Positions 1 to 6,214 of a DNA stretch of 8,329 bases are shown in pieces (position 1 is the stretch's first letter; each line of letters begins with the position of its first letter). This DNA comes from an uncultured Lachnospiraceae bacterium (lineage in GTDB: Bacteria; Bacillota; Clostridia; Lachnospirales; Lachnospiraceae). The translations under genes and the position numbers were made by a program. The stretch lies in the NCBI GenBank assembly GCA_945834545.1, contig CAMAHO010000103.1, positions 1 through 8,329 on the forward strand, written 5' to 3'. The notes under the pieces are model-generated. The model searched no databases and had not been told where the DNA came from. It saw only the letters and a program-made list of their open reading frames with translations.

Positions 1-83
1 GGTCCGTGCCCCTGAGGTCTTGCTGACGAATTTGGCCCGTGGCCTGATGGTCTTGCGGTTTGTTCGTTCTTATGCTCTGCCAT
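1..83 (-). CDS. ABC transporter ATP-binding/permease protein, second subunit (N-terminal fragment, partial)
   Basis: An ATG at 83-81 overlaps the stop codon of the preceding ABC transporter gene by one base (TAATG), and the frame stays open to the window edge. Only about 27 residues are visible. They are hydrophilic and rich in Gly, Pro, Arg and Ser (starting MAEHKNEQTARPSGHG). This kind of low-complexity cytoplasmic leader is common before the first membrane segment of the second half-transporter in clostridial heterodimeric exporters. The neighbour has a degenerate ATPase site, so its partner is expected to carry the intact catalytic site. That role is inferred from overlap, position and the leader; no transporter motif is visible here. 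The overlap suggests translational coupling. Confidence 0.72.
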   Translation of the reverse strand, partial: MAEHKNEQTARPSGHGPNSSARPQGHG

Positions 84-1834
84 TATGCCTCACCTCCGTT
101 CTCATCAAAATCACGGTCGCCTGAGGTCTGAGCCTCAAACACCTCTCTGTAAATATCATCCTTTTCCAGCAGCTCCTCATGGGTTCCGACGCCATGGATT
201 TTACCCTCATCCAAAACCACGATTCTGTCTGCGGACTGAATACTGGAAATTCTCTGAGCAATGATAATCTTGGTTGTACCGGGGATTTCCTCTGCGAAAG
301 CCTTGCGGATTTTTGCATCCGTTGCGGTATCCACGGCACTGGTGCTGTCGTCCAAAATCAGCACCTTGGGTTTCTTTAGCAGGGCTCTGGCAATACAAAG
401 CCTCTGCTTCTGACCACCGGAAACATTGGCGCCGCCCTGCTCAATCCAGGTGTTGTAGCCCTCCGGCATCTTACTGATAAACTCATCCGCACAAGCCAGC
501 TCACAAGCTCTCTTGCACTCTTCCTCTGTGGCATTCTCATCTCCCCAGCGAAGATTATCCAAAACCGTGCCGGAAAACAGTACGTTTTTCTGCAACACCA
601 CAGACACCTGATTTCTGAGAGTCTCCAAATCATACTCTTTTACATTGACGCCACCTACCAAAACCGCTCCCTGAGACACATCATAGAGACGACTGATCAG
701 GTTCACCAGACTGGTCTTGGAGCTTCCCGTTCCACCCAAAATACCAATGGTCTCACCGGAGCGAATCTCCAGATTAATGTTGTCCAAAACCGGTTTCTCA
801 CTGGTTTCATTGTAACGGAAGGTCACATGTTCAAACCGAACAGTACCGTCCGCCACCTCCATCACCGGGTTCTCAGGATTGGTGATGGTGGGCTTTTCCT
901 CCAAAACTGCGCAGATTCGCTTGCCGGCAGCACTGCTCATGGTAAGCATAACGAAGATCATGGACAGCATCATCAAGCTCATAAGGATATTCATACAGTA
1001 GGCAAGAAGAGCTGTCAAATCCCCTGTTGTAAGGCTCTCCGCCACTATCATCTTCGCTCCCAGCCAGCTGATTAACAAAATACAGGAATATACTGTAAAC
1101 TGCATAACCGGACCGTTTAACATAACGATTCTCTCGGCACGGATGGCCATATGGTAGAGATTAAAGCTTGCCTTGTGGAATTTCTCTGTCTCGTAAGCCT
1201 CCCGCACATAAGCCTTTACCACACGCTCCCCGGAAACATTTTCCTGGATGCTGGCATTGACTTCGTCATATTTCTCAAACATCTGGGTGAAATACTTCAT
1301 GGCAAACTTGGTAATCACTGCTAAAATGATTCCCAGGAAAACCACCGCCACAAGATAGATGCAGGCTATCCTTGCATTGACAAAGAATGCCATGGCCATG
1401 GCACAGAGCAAGCTAAAGGGTGCCCTGATGCACATACGAAGAAGCATCTGATAGGCATTCTGTACGCTGGTAACATCAGTAGTCATTCTGGTAATCAAGC
1501 CCGCCGTAGAAAACCTGTCAATGTTTGCAAAAGAAAAGGTCTGAATGTTTCGAAACATAGCCTCCCGCAGGTTTTTCGCAAAACCGGCAGAAGCCCTCGC
1601 TCCATAGACGCCTCCCATGATACCGCCAGTCAGACCCACACCAGCCATGACCAGCATGAGTAATCCAATTACAAAAATATGTTTCATATCCCCCTTATTC
1701 ACACCCTCATCAATGATGGATGCCATTAATAGAGGAATGAAGGTTTCCATTAAAACCTCCACAATCATTGCAACTGGCGTTTTGATGGAATCTGCTTTGA
1801 ACTCTTTGATCTGTGCCGCCAAAGTCTTAATCAT
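83..1834 (-). CDS. ABC half-transporter (permease fused to ATPase), multidrug-exporter type, degenerate-site subunit
   Basis: A 583-residue type I ABC exporter half-molecule. Hydrophobic segments near residues 20-42, 52-75, 132-152, 157-176, 244-263 and 275-298 form the six-helix membrane domain. The nucleotide-binding domain follows from about 325: Walker A GGTGSSKTS (367-375, Ser replacing the last Gly before Lys), Q-loop Gln415, signature VSGGQ (471-475), Walker B VLILDD (491-496) and D-loop SAVD. Asp496 replaces the catalytic Glu, and Gln527 (IIIAQR) replaces the switch His. This pairing is typical of the noncanonical subunit of heterodimeric exporters such as TM287/288, BmrCD and LmrCD. 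It probably works with the product of the overlapping downstream gene to export drugs or other amphiphiles. The start has AAGGA six bases upstream. It overlaps marR by 8 bp, so repression by that protein is likely. The substrate cannot be told from sequence. Confidence 0.93.
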   Translation of the reverse strand: MIKTLAAQIKEFKADSIKTPVAMIVEVLMETFIPLLMASIIDEGVNKGDMKHIFVIGLLMLVMAGVGLTGGIMGGVYGARASAGFAKNLREAMFRNIQTFSFANIDRFSTAGLITRMTTDVTSVQNAYQMLLRMCIRAPFSLLCAMAMAFFVNARIACIYLVAVVFLGIILAVITKFAMKYFTQMFEKYDEVNASIQENVSGERVVKAYVREAYETEKFHKASFNLYHMAIRAERIVMLNGPVMQFTVYSCILLISWLGAKMIVAESLTTGDLTALLAYCMNILMSLMMLSMIFVMLTMSSAAGKRICAVLEEKPTITNPENPVMEVADGTVRFEHVTFRYNETSEKPVLDNINLEIRSGETIGILGGTGSSKTSLVNLISRLYDVSQGAVLVGGVNVKEYDLETLRNQVSVVLQKNVLFSGTVLDNLRWGDENATEEECKRACELACADEFISKMPEGYNTWIEQGGANVSGGQKQRLCIARALLKKPKVLILDDSTSAVDTATDAKIRKAFAEEIPGTTKIIIAQRISSIQSADRIVVLDEGKIHGVGTHEELLEKDDIYREVFEAQTSGDRDFDENGGEA

Positions 1835-2306
1835 TGTAATATCCTTCCTTTCTGTTTCTATCGGAAACTAAATTCTGTTGTATCTTATCCAAAGTGTGTA
1901 AAAACTGTTTCTTTTCTTCCTCCGTAAGCCCCTCCTCCATCATTGTGTGAAAGCTGTCAATCTGAAGTCTGATTTTCTTGTTCAGGGTTTTCGCCTTATC
2001 CGTCAGCAATATCCTCTTTAATCTCCCGTCACCTTCTACCGCTTCCCGCAGCAAAAAACCCTTTTGCTCCATGTTCTGGAGTGTTGTGGTGGCTGTGGAA
2101 CGACGGATGTTAAACTTCTTTTCAATATCCTTCTGGAAGACATCCCCCTTCCGGCTTTTTTCCTCTATGTAGCCTAAAATGGGACCCTGTATTCCACACA
2201 GCTCATCCAGACCATTTACAGCAAAACGGGCATCCAGATTGCGCCGAATCTGATTGTTGATATTTCGAAGTGCATATCCTATAGGTTGTGCTTTTTCCTC
2301 CTTCAT
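1827..2306 (-). CDS. MarR-family transcriptional regulator of the adjacent ABC exporter operon
   Basis: A 159-residue winged-helix regulator. The DNA-binding region runs from about residue 48 to 103: a DIEKKFNIRRSTATTTL helix-turn-helix segment, then a wing with the MarR-like pattern D-G-R-x-K-R-I-x-L-T. Helices on either side (N-terminal 8-28, C-terminal 110-150) would form the dimerisation domain. An ATG at 2321 would add five residues, but AAAGGA lies six bases before the ATG at 2306 and nothing like a ribosome binding site precedes 2321, so 2306 is chosen. The gene overlaps the exporter gene by 8 bp and lies 55-60 nt from a strong promoter with two palindromic operators, which fits autorepression relieved by a ligand. 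The ligand is unknown. Confidence 0.93.
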   Translation of the reverse strand: MKEEKAQPIGYALRNINNQIRRNLDARFAVNGLDELCGIQGPILGYIEEKSRKGDVFQKDIEKKFNIRRSTATTTLQNMEQKGFLLREAVEGDGRLKRILLTDKAKTLNKKIRLQIDSFHTMMEEGLTEEEKKQFLHTLDKIQQNLVSDRNRKEGYYND

Positions 2307-2312
2307 AGCTAG

Positions 2313-2318
2313 TCCTTT
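2313..2318 (-). promoter_or_regulatory. Ribosome binding site that fixes the marR start
   Basis: AAAGGA on the minus strand, six bases before the ATG at 2306. The sequence upstream of the alternative in-frame ATG at 2321 is T-rich with no purine-rich motif. This makes the protein 159 rather than 164 residues. Confidence 0.75.
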
Positions 2319-2334
2319 CATATCGGCAAAAAAA

Positions 2335-2346
2335 TTAGGTGCCTAA
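2335..2346. promoter_or_regulatory. Probable MarR operator 1 (promoter-distal palindrome)
   Basis: TTAGG-TG-CCTAA, with perfect 5-bp arms. It shares the core TTAGnnGCCTAACA with a second palindrome centred exactly 20 bp (about two helical turns) away, placing both on one face of the DNA. It lies in the untranslated leader of the marR-ABC operon. Paired TTAG/CTAA arms upstream of an autoregulated marR gene fit the general form of MarR operators. Assignment to this MarR is inference from position. Confidence 0.72.
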
Positions 2347-2366
2347 CAATGTTGTTAGACGCCTAA
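2335..2366 (-). terminator. Terminator-like hairpin formed by the two operators, followed by U7
   Basis: Read on the minus strand, the outer arms UUAGG (2366-2362) and CCUAA (2339-2335) pair. Inside them lie one C-A mismatch, a G-C and a U-G pair, then CUAACA/UGUUAG closing an ACAU loop, giving 13 pairs in all. Seven U residues (2334-2328) follow at once. This has the layout of an intrinsic terminator. RNA starting at the local promoter (near 2361) would lack the outer 5' arm and form only the inner 8-bp stem. The full hairpin would form mainly in transcripts arriving from upstream. It may simply be a by-product of the operator symmetry. Confidence 0.4.
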
Positions 2367-2368
2367 CA
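2353..2368. promoter_or_regulatory. Probable MarR operator 2 (overlaps -10 box and transcription start)
   Basis: TGTTAGACGCCTAACA is a 16-bp palindrome with a single mismatched pair (A7/C10). It shares one base with the minus-strand -10 hexamer and covers the expected start point near 2361. A dimer bound here would block RNA polymerase directly, and occupancy of operator 1 on the same helical face could add cooperativity. That mechanism is inferred; the symmetry and overlap are seen. Confidence 0.78.
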
Positions 2369-2395
2369 TTATACTTCTATCTTTTAAAATTGCAA
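2368..2395 (-). promoter_or_regulatory. Sigma-A-type promoter of the marR-ABC exporter operon
   Basis: On the minus strand, -35 TTGCAA (2395-2390), a 16-bp spacer and a perfect -10 TATAAT (2373-2368). The predicted start near 2361 gives a leader of about 55 nt before the marR ATG. The -10 touches operator 2, so repressor and polymerase would compete. Confidence 0.82.
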
Positions 2396-2564
2396 GGACA
2401 AAATGAACAATTTTATATTTATTTTAGAAATACCGCAAACCATTTCATATTGCATCTTCCGACAAATCTTCACCTGACAATAAAAATATAGATATGGAAT
2501 AAAAACCAAAAATTCAGAAACACTACTAACTGTATCGGGAAAATTCACGAAAAGGAGTCTAACC
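2396..2564. other. AT-rich intergenic stretch between the divergent marR and spoVAC genes
   Basis: About 170 bp upstream of spoVAC, strongly A/T-rich compared with the flanking genes. A promoter for spoVAC should lie here, but no convincing one was found. CTGACA (2474-2479) with GAATAA (2497-2502) at 17 bp is a poor vegetative match. GAATA (2497-2501) resembles a forespore sigma-G -35 but has no good -10 at the right distance. No small gene, RNA gene or repeat is apparent. Confidence 0.5.
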
Positions 2565-3020
2565 ATGAGCAACAATCTAAGCGAAGAAGAAAAGAAACAA
2601 TATGAGGCCTATGTGAAGCAGGTAACACCCACCAAATCCTTGCCGCTGCAAATGCTTAAGGCCTTTGTGGTAGGCGGAATCATCTGCACACTGGGACAAT
2701 TTATACAGAATATGATGATGAACCAATTTGGTTTGGAGCAGACCCAGGCCAGCTCCTGGTGTTCCCTCCTGTTGATTTTGTTGTCCGTAATACTGACCGG
2801 CTTTAACCTCTTTGGTCCTATCGTCAACTTTGGTGGTGCCGGCGCTCTGGTTCCCATCACAGGCTTTGCCAACAGTGTCTGTGCCCCGGCCATTGAATTC
2901 CAAAAAGAAGGACAGGTCTACGGCATTGGCTGTAAGATTTTTACCATTGCGGGACCTGTCATTTTGTACGGTATTGTCAGCAGCTGGGTGTTCGGGTTGA
3001 TTTATTGGCTTTTTATGTAA
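2565..3020 (+). CDS. spoVAC: Stage V sporulation protein AC (SpoVAC)
   Basis: A 151-residue membrane protein of the SpoVAC/SpoVAE family and of normal SpoVAC length. A charged N-terminus (1-28) precedes hydrophobic segments near 31-49 and 62-82, the conserved glycine-rich GGAGALVPITGFANSV region (90-105), A-x-E-x-x-K-E-G (about 108-116), and a last hydrophobic region (124-150) containing IAGPVI. SpoVA proteins sit in the spore inner membrane and move dipicolinic acid with calcium into the forespore and out at germination. B. subtilis SpoVAC has been described as a mechanosensitive channel. The start follows AAAGGAG (2551-2557) by seven bases. spoVAD and spoVAE, normally next to it, are absent: the next gene converges and overlaps its last 19 bp. 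It may therefore be a solitary paralog or a relocated copy. Confidence 0.9.
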   Translation: MSNNLSEEEKKQYEAYVKQVTPTKSLPLQMLKAFVVGGIICTLGQFIQNMMMNQFGLEQTQASSWCSLLLILLSVILTGFNLFGPIVNFGGAGALVPITGFANSVCAPAIEFQKEGQVYGIGCKIFTIAGPVILYGIVSSWVFGLIYWLFM

Positions 3021-4603
3021 TCCTCCTGCAATATACCGGCAATCACTTTCCGTTCATCATAAGGGTACTTGACTCCATTGCGCTCTAAATATGTATCGTG
3101 TCCAAGTCCGGGGATTAAAACCATGTCTCCGGGCTTTGCCATGGCCAGGGCGTAGCGGATTCCCTCTGTCCTGTCCACTATGATGGTGTAGGGCTTTCCT
3201 GTTTTTTGCACTCCTACCTCTATGTCCTTTAGAATGGAAAGCGGGTCCTCGGTGCGGACCTGGTCAGACATCAGGACCGTAAAGTCTGCCAGTCTGCCGG
3301 AAATCTCACCCATAATCGGACGCTTTTCCTTGTCTCTGTCTCCCCCCACTCCCCAGGCACATATTAACCTGCCCTGTACATACTGCCTGGCTGCAAGCAA
3401 GATACACTCCAGGCTGGCAGGGGTGTGGGCATAGTCAATCATGATGGCGATGCCTCTGTCATTGGGAACCAACTCACTTCTGCCAAGGACGGTGATGTGG
3501 GACAATGCTGTCCTGCAATTCTCCAAGCTGACAGTAAAGTAGCTTGCCGCAGTCATTGCCGCCAAAGCATTATAGACGCTAAACATACCGGGTATGGAGA
3601 CAAACATATCCTGAAATTTTACCTCCGGCCTTCCATTTCCTTGCAAAGCTTCGAAGGTTCCACTTCCAAGCTGCAAATCAAAGCAGGTTCCTTTGGGGCT
3701 TAACCTCACACTCTCCCTTGGCACAAAAAAGTCAGCACCCTGCTCTGTGGCATAGGTCAATACCTGTTTCTCAGTGAAAAGCTCCCTTACCTTTGCTACC
3801 CTTTCGTCATCCAGATTTAACACCAGCTTCTGTGCATTTTCCAGGAGCTTGCATTTGCAGGCAAAGTACTCTTCCATGGTGGCATGCTCCTTGGGACTGA
3901 TATGGTCCTTAGAAAAATTCGTGAAAACAGCCACCTCAAACTGACAGCCTTCGGTTCGATGCATTTTCATAGCTTGTGAAGACACCTCTATAATAGCAAT
4001 CTCCACCTTCTCCTCTGCCATCTGCGCTAAGAGCCGTTGAAGCTCTATGCTTTCGGGAGTGGTGCGGTCTGTCTCGGCAATCTGTCGCTCCCCGATGTAG
4101 GCAGCGATGCTGCCAACTAACCCTACCTTGTAGCCGGCCTGCTCTAAAATAGCTTTTAGCATAAAGGTGGTGGTGGTCTTACCCTTGGTGCCTGTCACAC
4201 CTATGAGCCTTAGCTTATCCGCCGGATAATTGTAAAAGGCACAAGCTAACCTTGCCAGGGCTTTGCGGGCATTCTCCACCAGGATGACAGCCACCCCTGT
4301 GGAGGCTGCAAATTCTTCCAAACCCTTCTCGCCTGTCTGTCCGCAAGGCTGATTACCTACGCTGTCTGCCTTTACCGAAAAGAACCCTTCCACCTCGTCG
4401 CCGTCCAGCACAACTGCCGCTGCTCCTCTTTGGACAGCCTCCCTGATGAAAGCCCTGCCGTCTTGACTTTCCCCTTGAATAGCCACAAAAAGCCATCCCC
4501 GGGAGATGGTTCTGGAATCCGGGGACAGCCCTCTAATTTCTATATTCAGATTTCCTATGCTCTCCCTTATCTCAAGAAGGGATATCATCTGCTGTAGTAA
4601 CAT
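3002..4603 (-). CDS. murE: MurE-family UDP-N-acetylmuramyl-tripeptide ligase, probable paralog with altered specificity motifs
   Basis: A 533-residue cytoplasmic Mur ligase, slightly longer than typical MurE. Order of parts: N-terminal UDP-substrate domain (PDSR near 28-31) with an extra linker of about 30 residues (72-101); ATP loop GTKGKTTTT (138-146); TTPES (181-185); EVSSQ (206-210, usually EVSSH); YFACKCKLL, where Lys250 is the likely carbamylated lysine; IDYAHTP (389-395); GVGGDRDKEKRP (418-429). MurE adds the third amino acid, often meso-diaminopimelate, to UDP-MurNAc-L-Ala-D-Glu. The usual DNPR motif reads DQVR (447-450) and GKGHE reads GLGHD (499-503), so the amino acid added is uncertain. 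AGGAGG precedes the ATG by four bases. It is the last gene of the five-gene operon, 15 nt after the lipoprotein gene, and overlaps spoVAC by 19 bp tail to tail. It lies outside any mur/fts cluster, hinting at a second MurE. Confidence 0.87.
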   Translation of the reverse strand: MLLQQMISLLEIRESIGNLNIEIRGLSPDSRTISRGWLFVAIQGESQDGRAFIREAVQRGAAAVVLDGDEVEGFFSVKADSVGNQPCGQTGEKGLEEFAASTGVAVILVENARKALARLACAFYNYPADKLRLIGVTGTKGKTTTTFMLKAILEQAGYKVGLVGSIAAYIGERQIAETDRTTPESIELQRLLAQMAEEKVEIAIIEVSSQAMKMHRTEGCQFEVAVFTNFSKDHISPKEHATMEEYFACKCKLLENAQKLVLNLDDERVAKVRELFTEKQVLTYATEQGADFFVPRESVRLSPKGTCFDLQLGSGTFEALQGNGRPEVKFQDMFVSIPGMFSVYNALAAMTAASYFTVSLENCRTALSHITVLGRSELVPNDRGIAIMIDYAHTPASLECILLAARQYVQGRLICAWGVGGDRDKEKRPIMGEISGRLADFTVLMSDQVRTEDPLSILKDIEVGVQKTGKPYTIIVDRTEGIRYALAMAKPGDMVLIPGLGHDTYLERNGVKYPYDERKVIAGILQEDYIKSQ

Positions 4604-4618
4604 TTTCCCTCCTGGGAT

Positions 4619-5152
4619 TTAGCCAATGACCGAAGATACATACTCGATAGAGACAATAGTATCCCCATCCAGAATGAAGTTTAGCTTCATATCTCCCTTT
4701 TTGTAGGTAATCTTGTTTCCATCCTCTTCCCCGGTGCCATACACGCGAAGGATGTCTTCCTTTGTCATAGACAGATCAACGCCCTCTGTTGTAGCTACCA
4801 TATCGTCCTTCAGGGTCACTAATCCGATGAGGTTCTTTCCGTCCAGAGGATAGGTCTCCACCTGGAAGGAGCCAAAATCATAAATGTAATCTGTCCCCTG
4901 TCCGGCGCAGCTGGGAGCCTCAAATACGCTCTTTGCTTCGGGATGCTGTAAGGCGTCCATATCTGCGTCAATGTTGTAGGTTACACCGTCCACGGTAAGG
5001 GCATAGCCCTCGCTGGGCTTTACAGAATCCTCTGCAATGTCCTGACTTTCTTCTTCGACCACATTCTGAGGGGCATCTGTCGTCTCTCCCCCACAAGCCA
5101 TCAAACTCATACTAAGACATAACACCATTCCTAAAACTACTAACTTTTTCAT
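4619..5152 (-). CDS. Small surface lipoprotein of unknown function
   Basis: A 177-residue exported lipoprotein. Residues 1-19 form a signal peptide (MKK, hydrophobic core, lipobox LMA then Cys20), so the mature protein should be lipid-anchored on the outer face of the membrane. An acidic, low-complexity spacer (about 22-48) leads into a compact domain: a beta-rich part (about 50-115, with Cys82) and a GVDLSMTKEDILRVYG stretch (124-139), then short strands KITYKKGD and LNFILDG. The latter pattern (small-residue turn, T-K-E-D helix, Y-G, then strands) resembles the repeated BLIP/SmpA-like modules of many Firmicute lipoproteins, usually binding domains. No catalytic motif was seen. Its start follows GGAGGA by four bases, 18 nt after the SGNH-like gene and 15 nt before murE. 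It may assist a neighbouring envelope enzyme, but that is a guess. Confidence 0.85.
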   Translation of the reverse strand: MKKLVVLGMVLCLSMSLMACGGETTDAPQNVVEEESQDIAEDSVKPSEGYALTVDGVTYNIDADMDALQHPEAKSVFEAPSCAGQGTDYIYDFGSFQVETYPLDGKNLIGLVTLKDDMVATTEGVDLSMTKEDILRVYGTGEEDGNKITYKKGDMKLNFILDGDTIVSIEYVSSVIG

Positions 5153-5170
5153 ATTCTCCTCCTAATTCCT

Positions 5171-6214
5171 TTATCGTTCAAGAGCTGCCCTTTGCCTTTC
5201 TATTTCAGCATTGTATGCCTGAAGCTTTTCTTTCCATTCCTGCTCCAGTCTTTCCTCGCCTCTCCTGCTGCCGATACCGCAGTCTGTGGCAAGCTTCTTT
5301 CCAAAATAGAAGGAAAGCTTCTCTGCTCCTGACAGGTTCAGATGCAAGCCTGCATCATAGGTATCCTGGGTAAAATCAAGCCCGATCTCATCCAGGCTGT
5401 CTAAGAAATTATAATACTTCAAATTATGATTTTTTGCAAATGTTACCATCTGCTCATCCCACTGCTCATACCAAGCAGGGTAAAGGCTGGGCGCCTTTAT
5501 GAGAATCAGCTCTATACCCTGACTCTCGCACAATTCTGCCATTTTCTCCAGATAAGCATAGGCATTGTCCCCGAACTGATAATCCGCCAAAGGTCTTCCG
5601 GCAGGTACATTTTCCGCCGGGAGCACATCCACCCGCATATAATATCCGTTAAAGGTCACCTTATCCTTGTGGAAAAAGTATTTGAAATCATCCGCGCTTA
5701 ACTTATCCCATCTGCTGTGGTAGCGAAGGATGGGAAACACATAATCCAGAAAGCTTTCTTCCTCCGTCATGGAGGCTTGAATACTCTTTACTTTGGACAT
5801 AGACCAGCGCATACCGTCTAAGGTCATACGATTGTAGGTCTCCCTCTGTGGCTCGTTAAACATCATAGCTAACACATTAAACACCACGGCCTTGGGTTTC
5901 TCGTATTCTAAGGTCTCTTCCAGGAGATAATAGGACTGCCACATAAGCTGTTCCGCACTGCCGCGAATATAACTGTTGATGCCATACTCCTGCCAAAGCA
6001 CTGCAGGGGAGAAATTCTCATAGACCTCACAGTCTCCTATAAATATCACATCATGATCCATGGTTTCCTCATAGAATTCCTCTATCATTCCACCCTCTAC
6101 AATACCGGACATATATTTTGGCATGAGAAGCCTTTGTAAGCCCGCCAAGATGACCAGCACAACCGCCAGGGTAACCAGCACCTGCACTATCTTTTTCCCG
6201 TTTGCCTTTCTCAT
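5171..6214 (-). CDS. Membrane-anchored SGNH/GDSL-hydrolase-like protein with Cys at the nucleophile position
   Basis: A 347-residue protein with a basic N-terminus and one membrane segment (about 8-30), the rest expected outside the cell. VIFIGDCEVYENFSP (56-70) looks like SGNH block I (usually G-D-S) with Cys62 in place of Ser. DAGLHLNLSGAEKLS (287-301) looks like the C-terminal block, with His291 and the nearby Asp287. A charged, probably coiled-coil tail covers 318-347. DltD- and AlgX-like relatives transfer or remove acyl groups on cell-surface polymers; a similar role is possible but not shown. Several in-frame ATGs lie upstream (6235, 6271), but 6214 gives an ATGA overlap with the racemase stop and places the membrane anchor at the terminus. 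Its only upstream purine tract (GGAAGGA) is about 12 bases away, so initiation probably depends on translational coupling. Confidence 0.78.
   Translation of the reverse strand: MRKANGKKIVQVLVTLAVVLVILAGLQRLLMPKYMSGIVEGGMIEEFYEETMDHDVIFIGDCEVYENFSPAVLWQEYGINSYIRGSAEQLMWQSYYLLEETLEYEKPKAVVFNVLAMMFNEPQRETYNRMTLDGMRWSMSKVKSIQASMTEEESFLDYVFPILRYHSRWDKLSADDFKYFFHKDKVTFNGYYMRVDVLPAENVPAGRPLADYQFGDNAYAYLEKMAELCESQGIELILIKAPSLYPAWYEQWDEQMVTFAKNHNLKYYNFLDSLDEIGLDFTQDTYDAGLHLNLSGAEKLSFYFGKKLATDCGIGSRRGEERLEQEWKEKLQAYNAEIERQRAALER

Noticed and set aside
1388..1403. Perfect 16-bp palindrome TGCCATGGCCATGGCA
   Set aside because: It encodes alternating Ala-Met in a membrane helix of the ABC transporter. 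The symmetry follows from repeated GCC/ATG codons, and nothing nearby suggests a binding site.
2474..2502. Possible vegetative promoter for spoVAC (CTGACA, 17 bp, GAATAA)
   Set aside because: The -10 matches poorly and a sporulation gene is more likely to use a forespore sigma factor. The evidence is too weak for a feature.
2537..2546. Sigma-F-like -10 (GGGAAAATTC) upstream of spoVAC
   Set aside because: No matching -35 at the right distance, and transcription would start inside the ribosome binding site at 2551-2557.
2577..2903. Minus-strand open frames opposite spoVAC
   Set aside because: Antisense to a gene with strong family motifs, no ribosome binding site seen, and translations with no recognisable domain.
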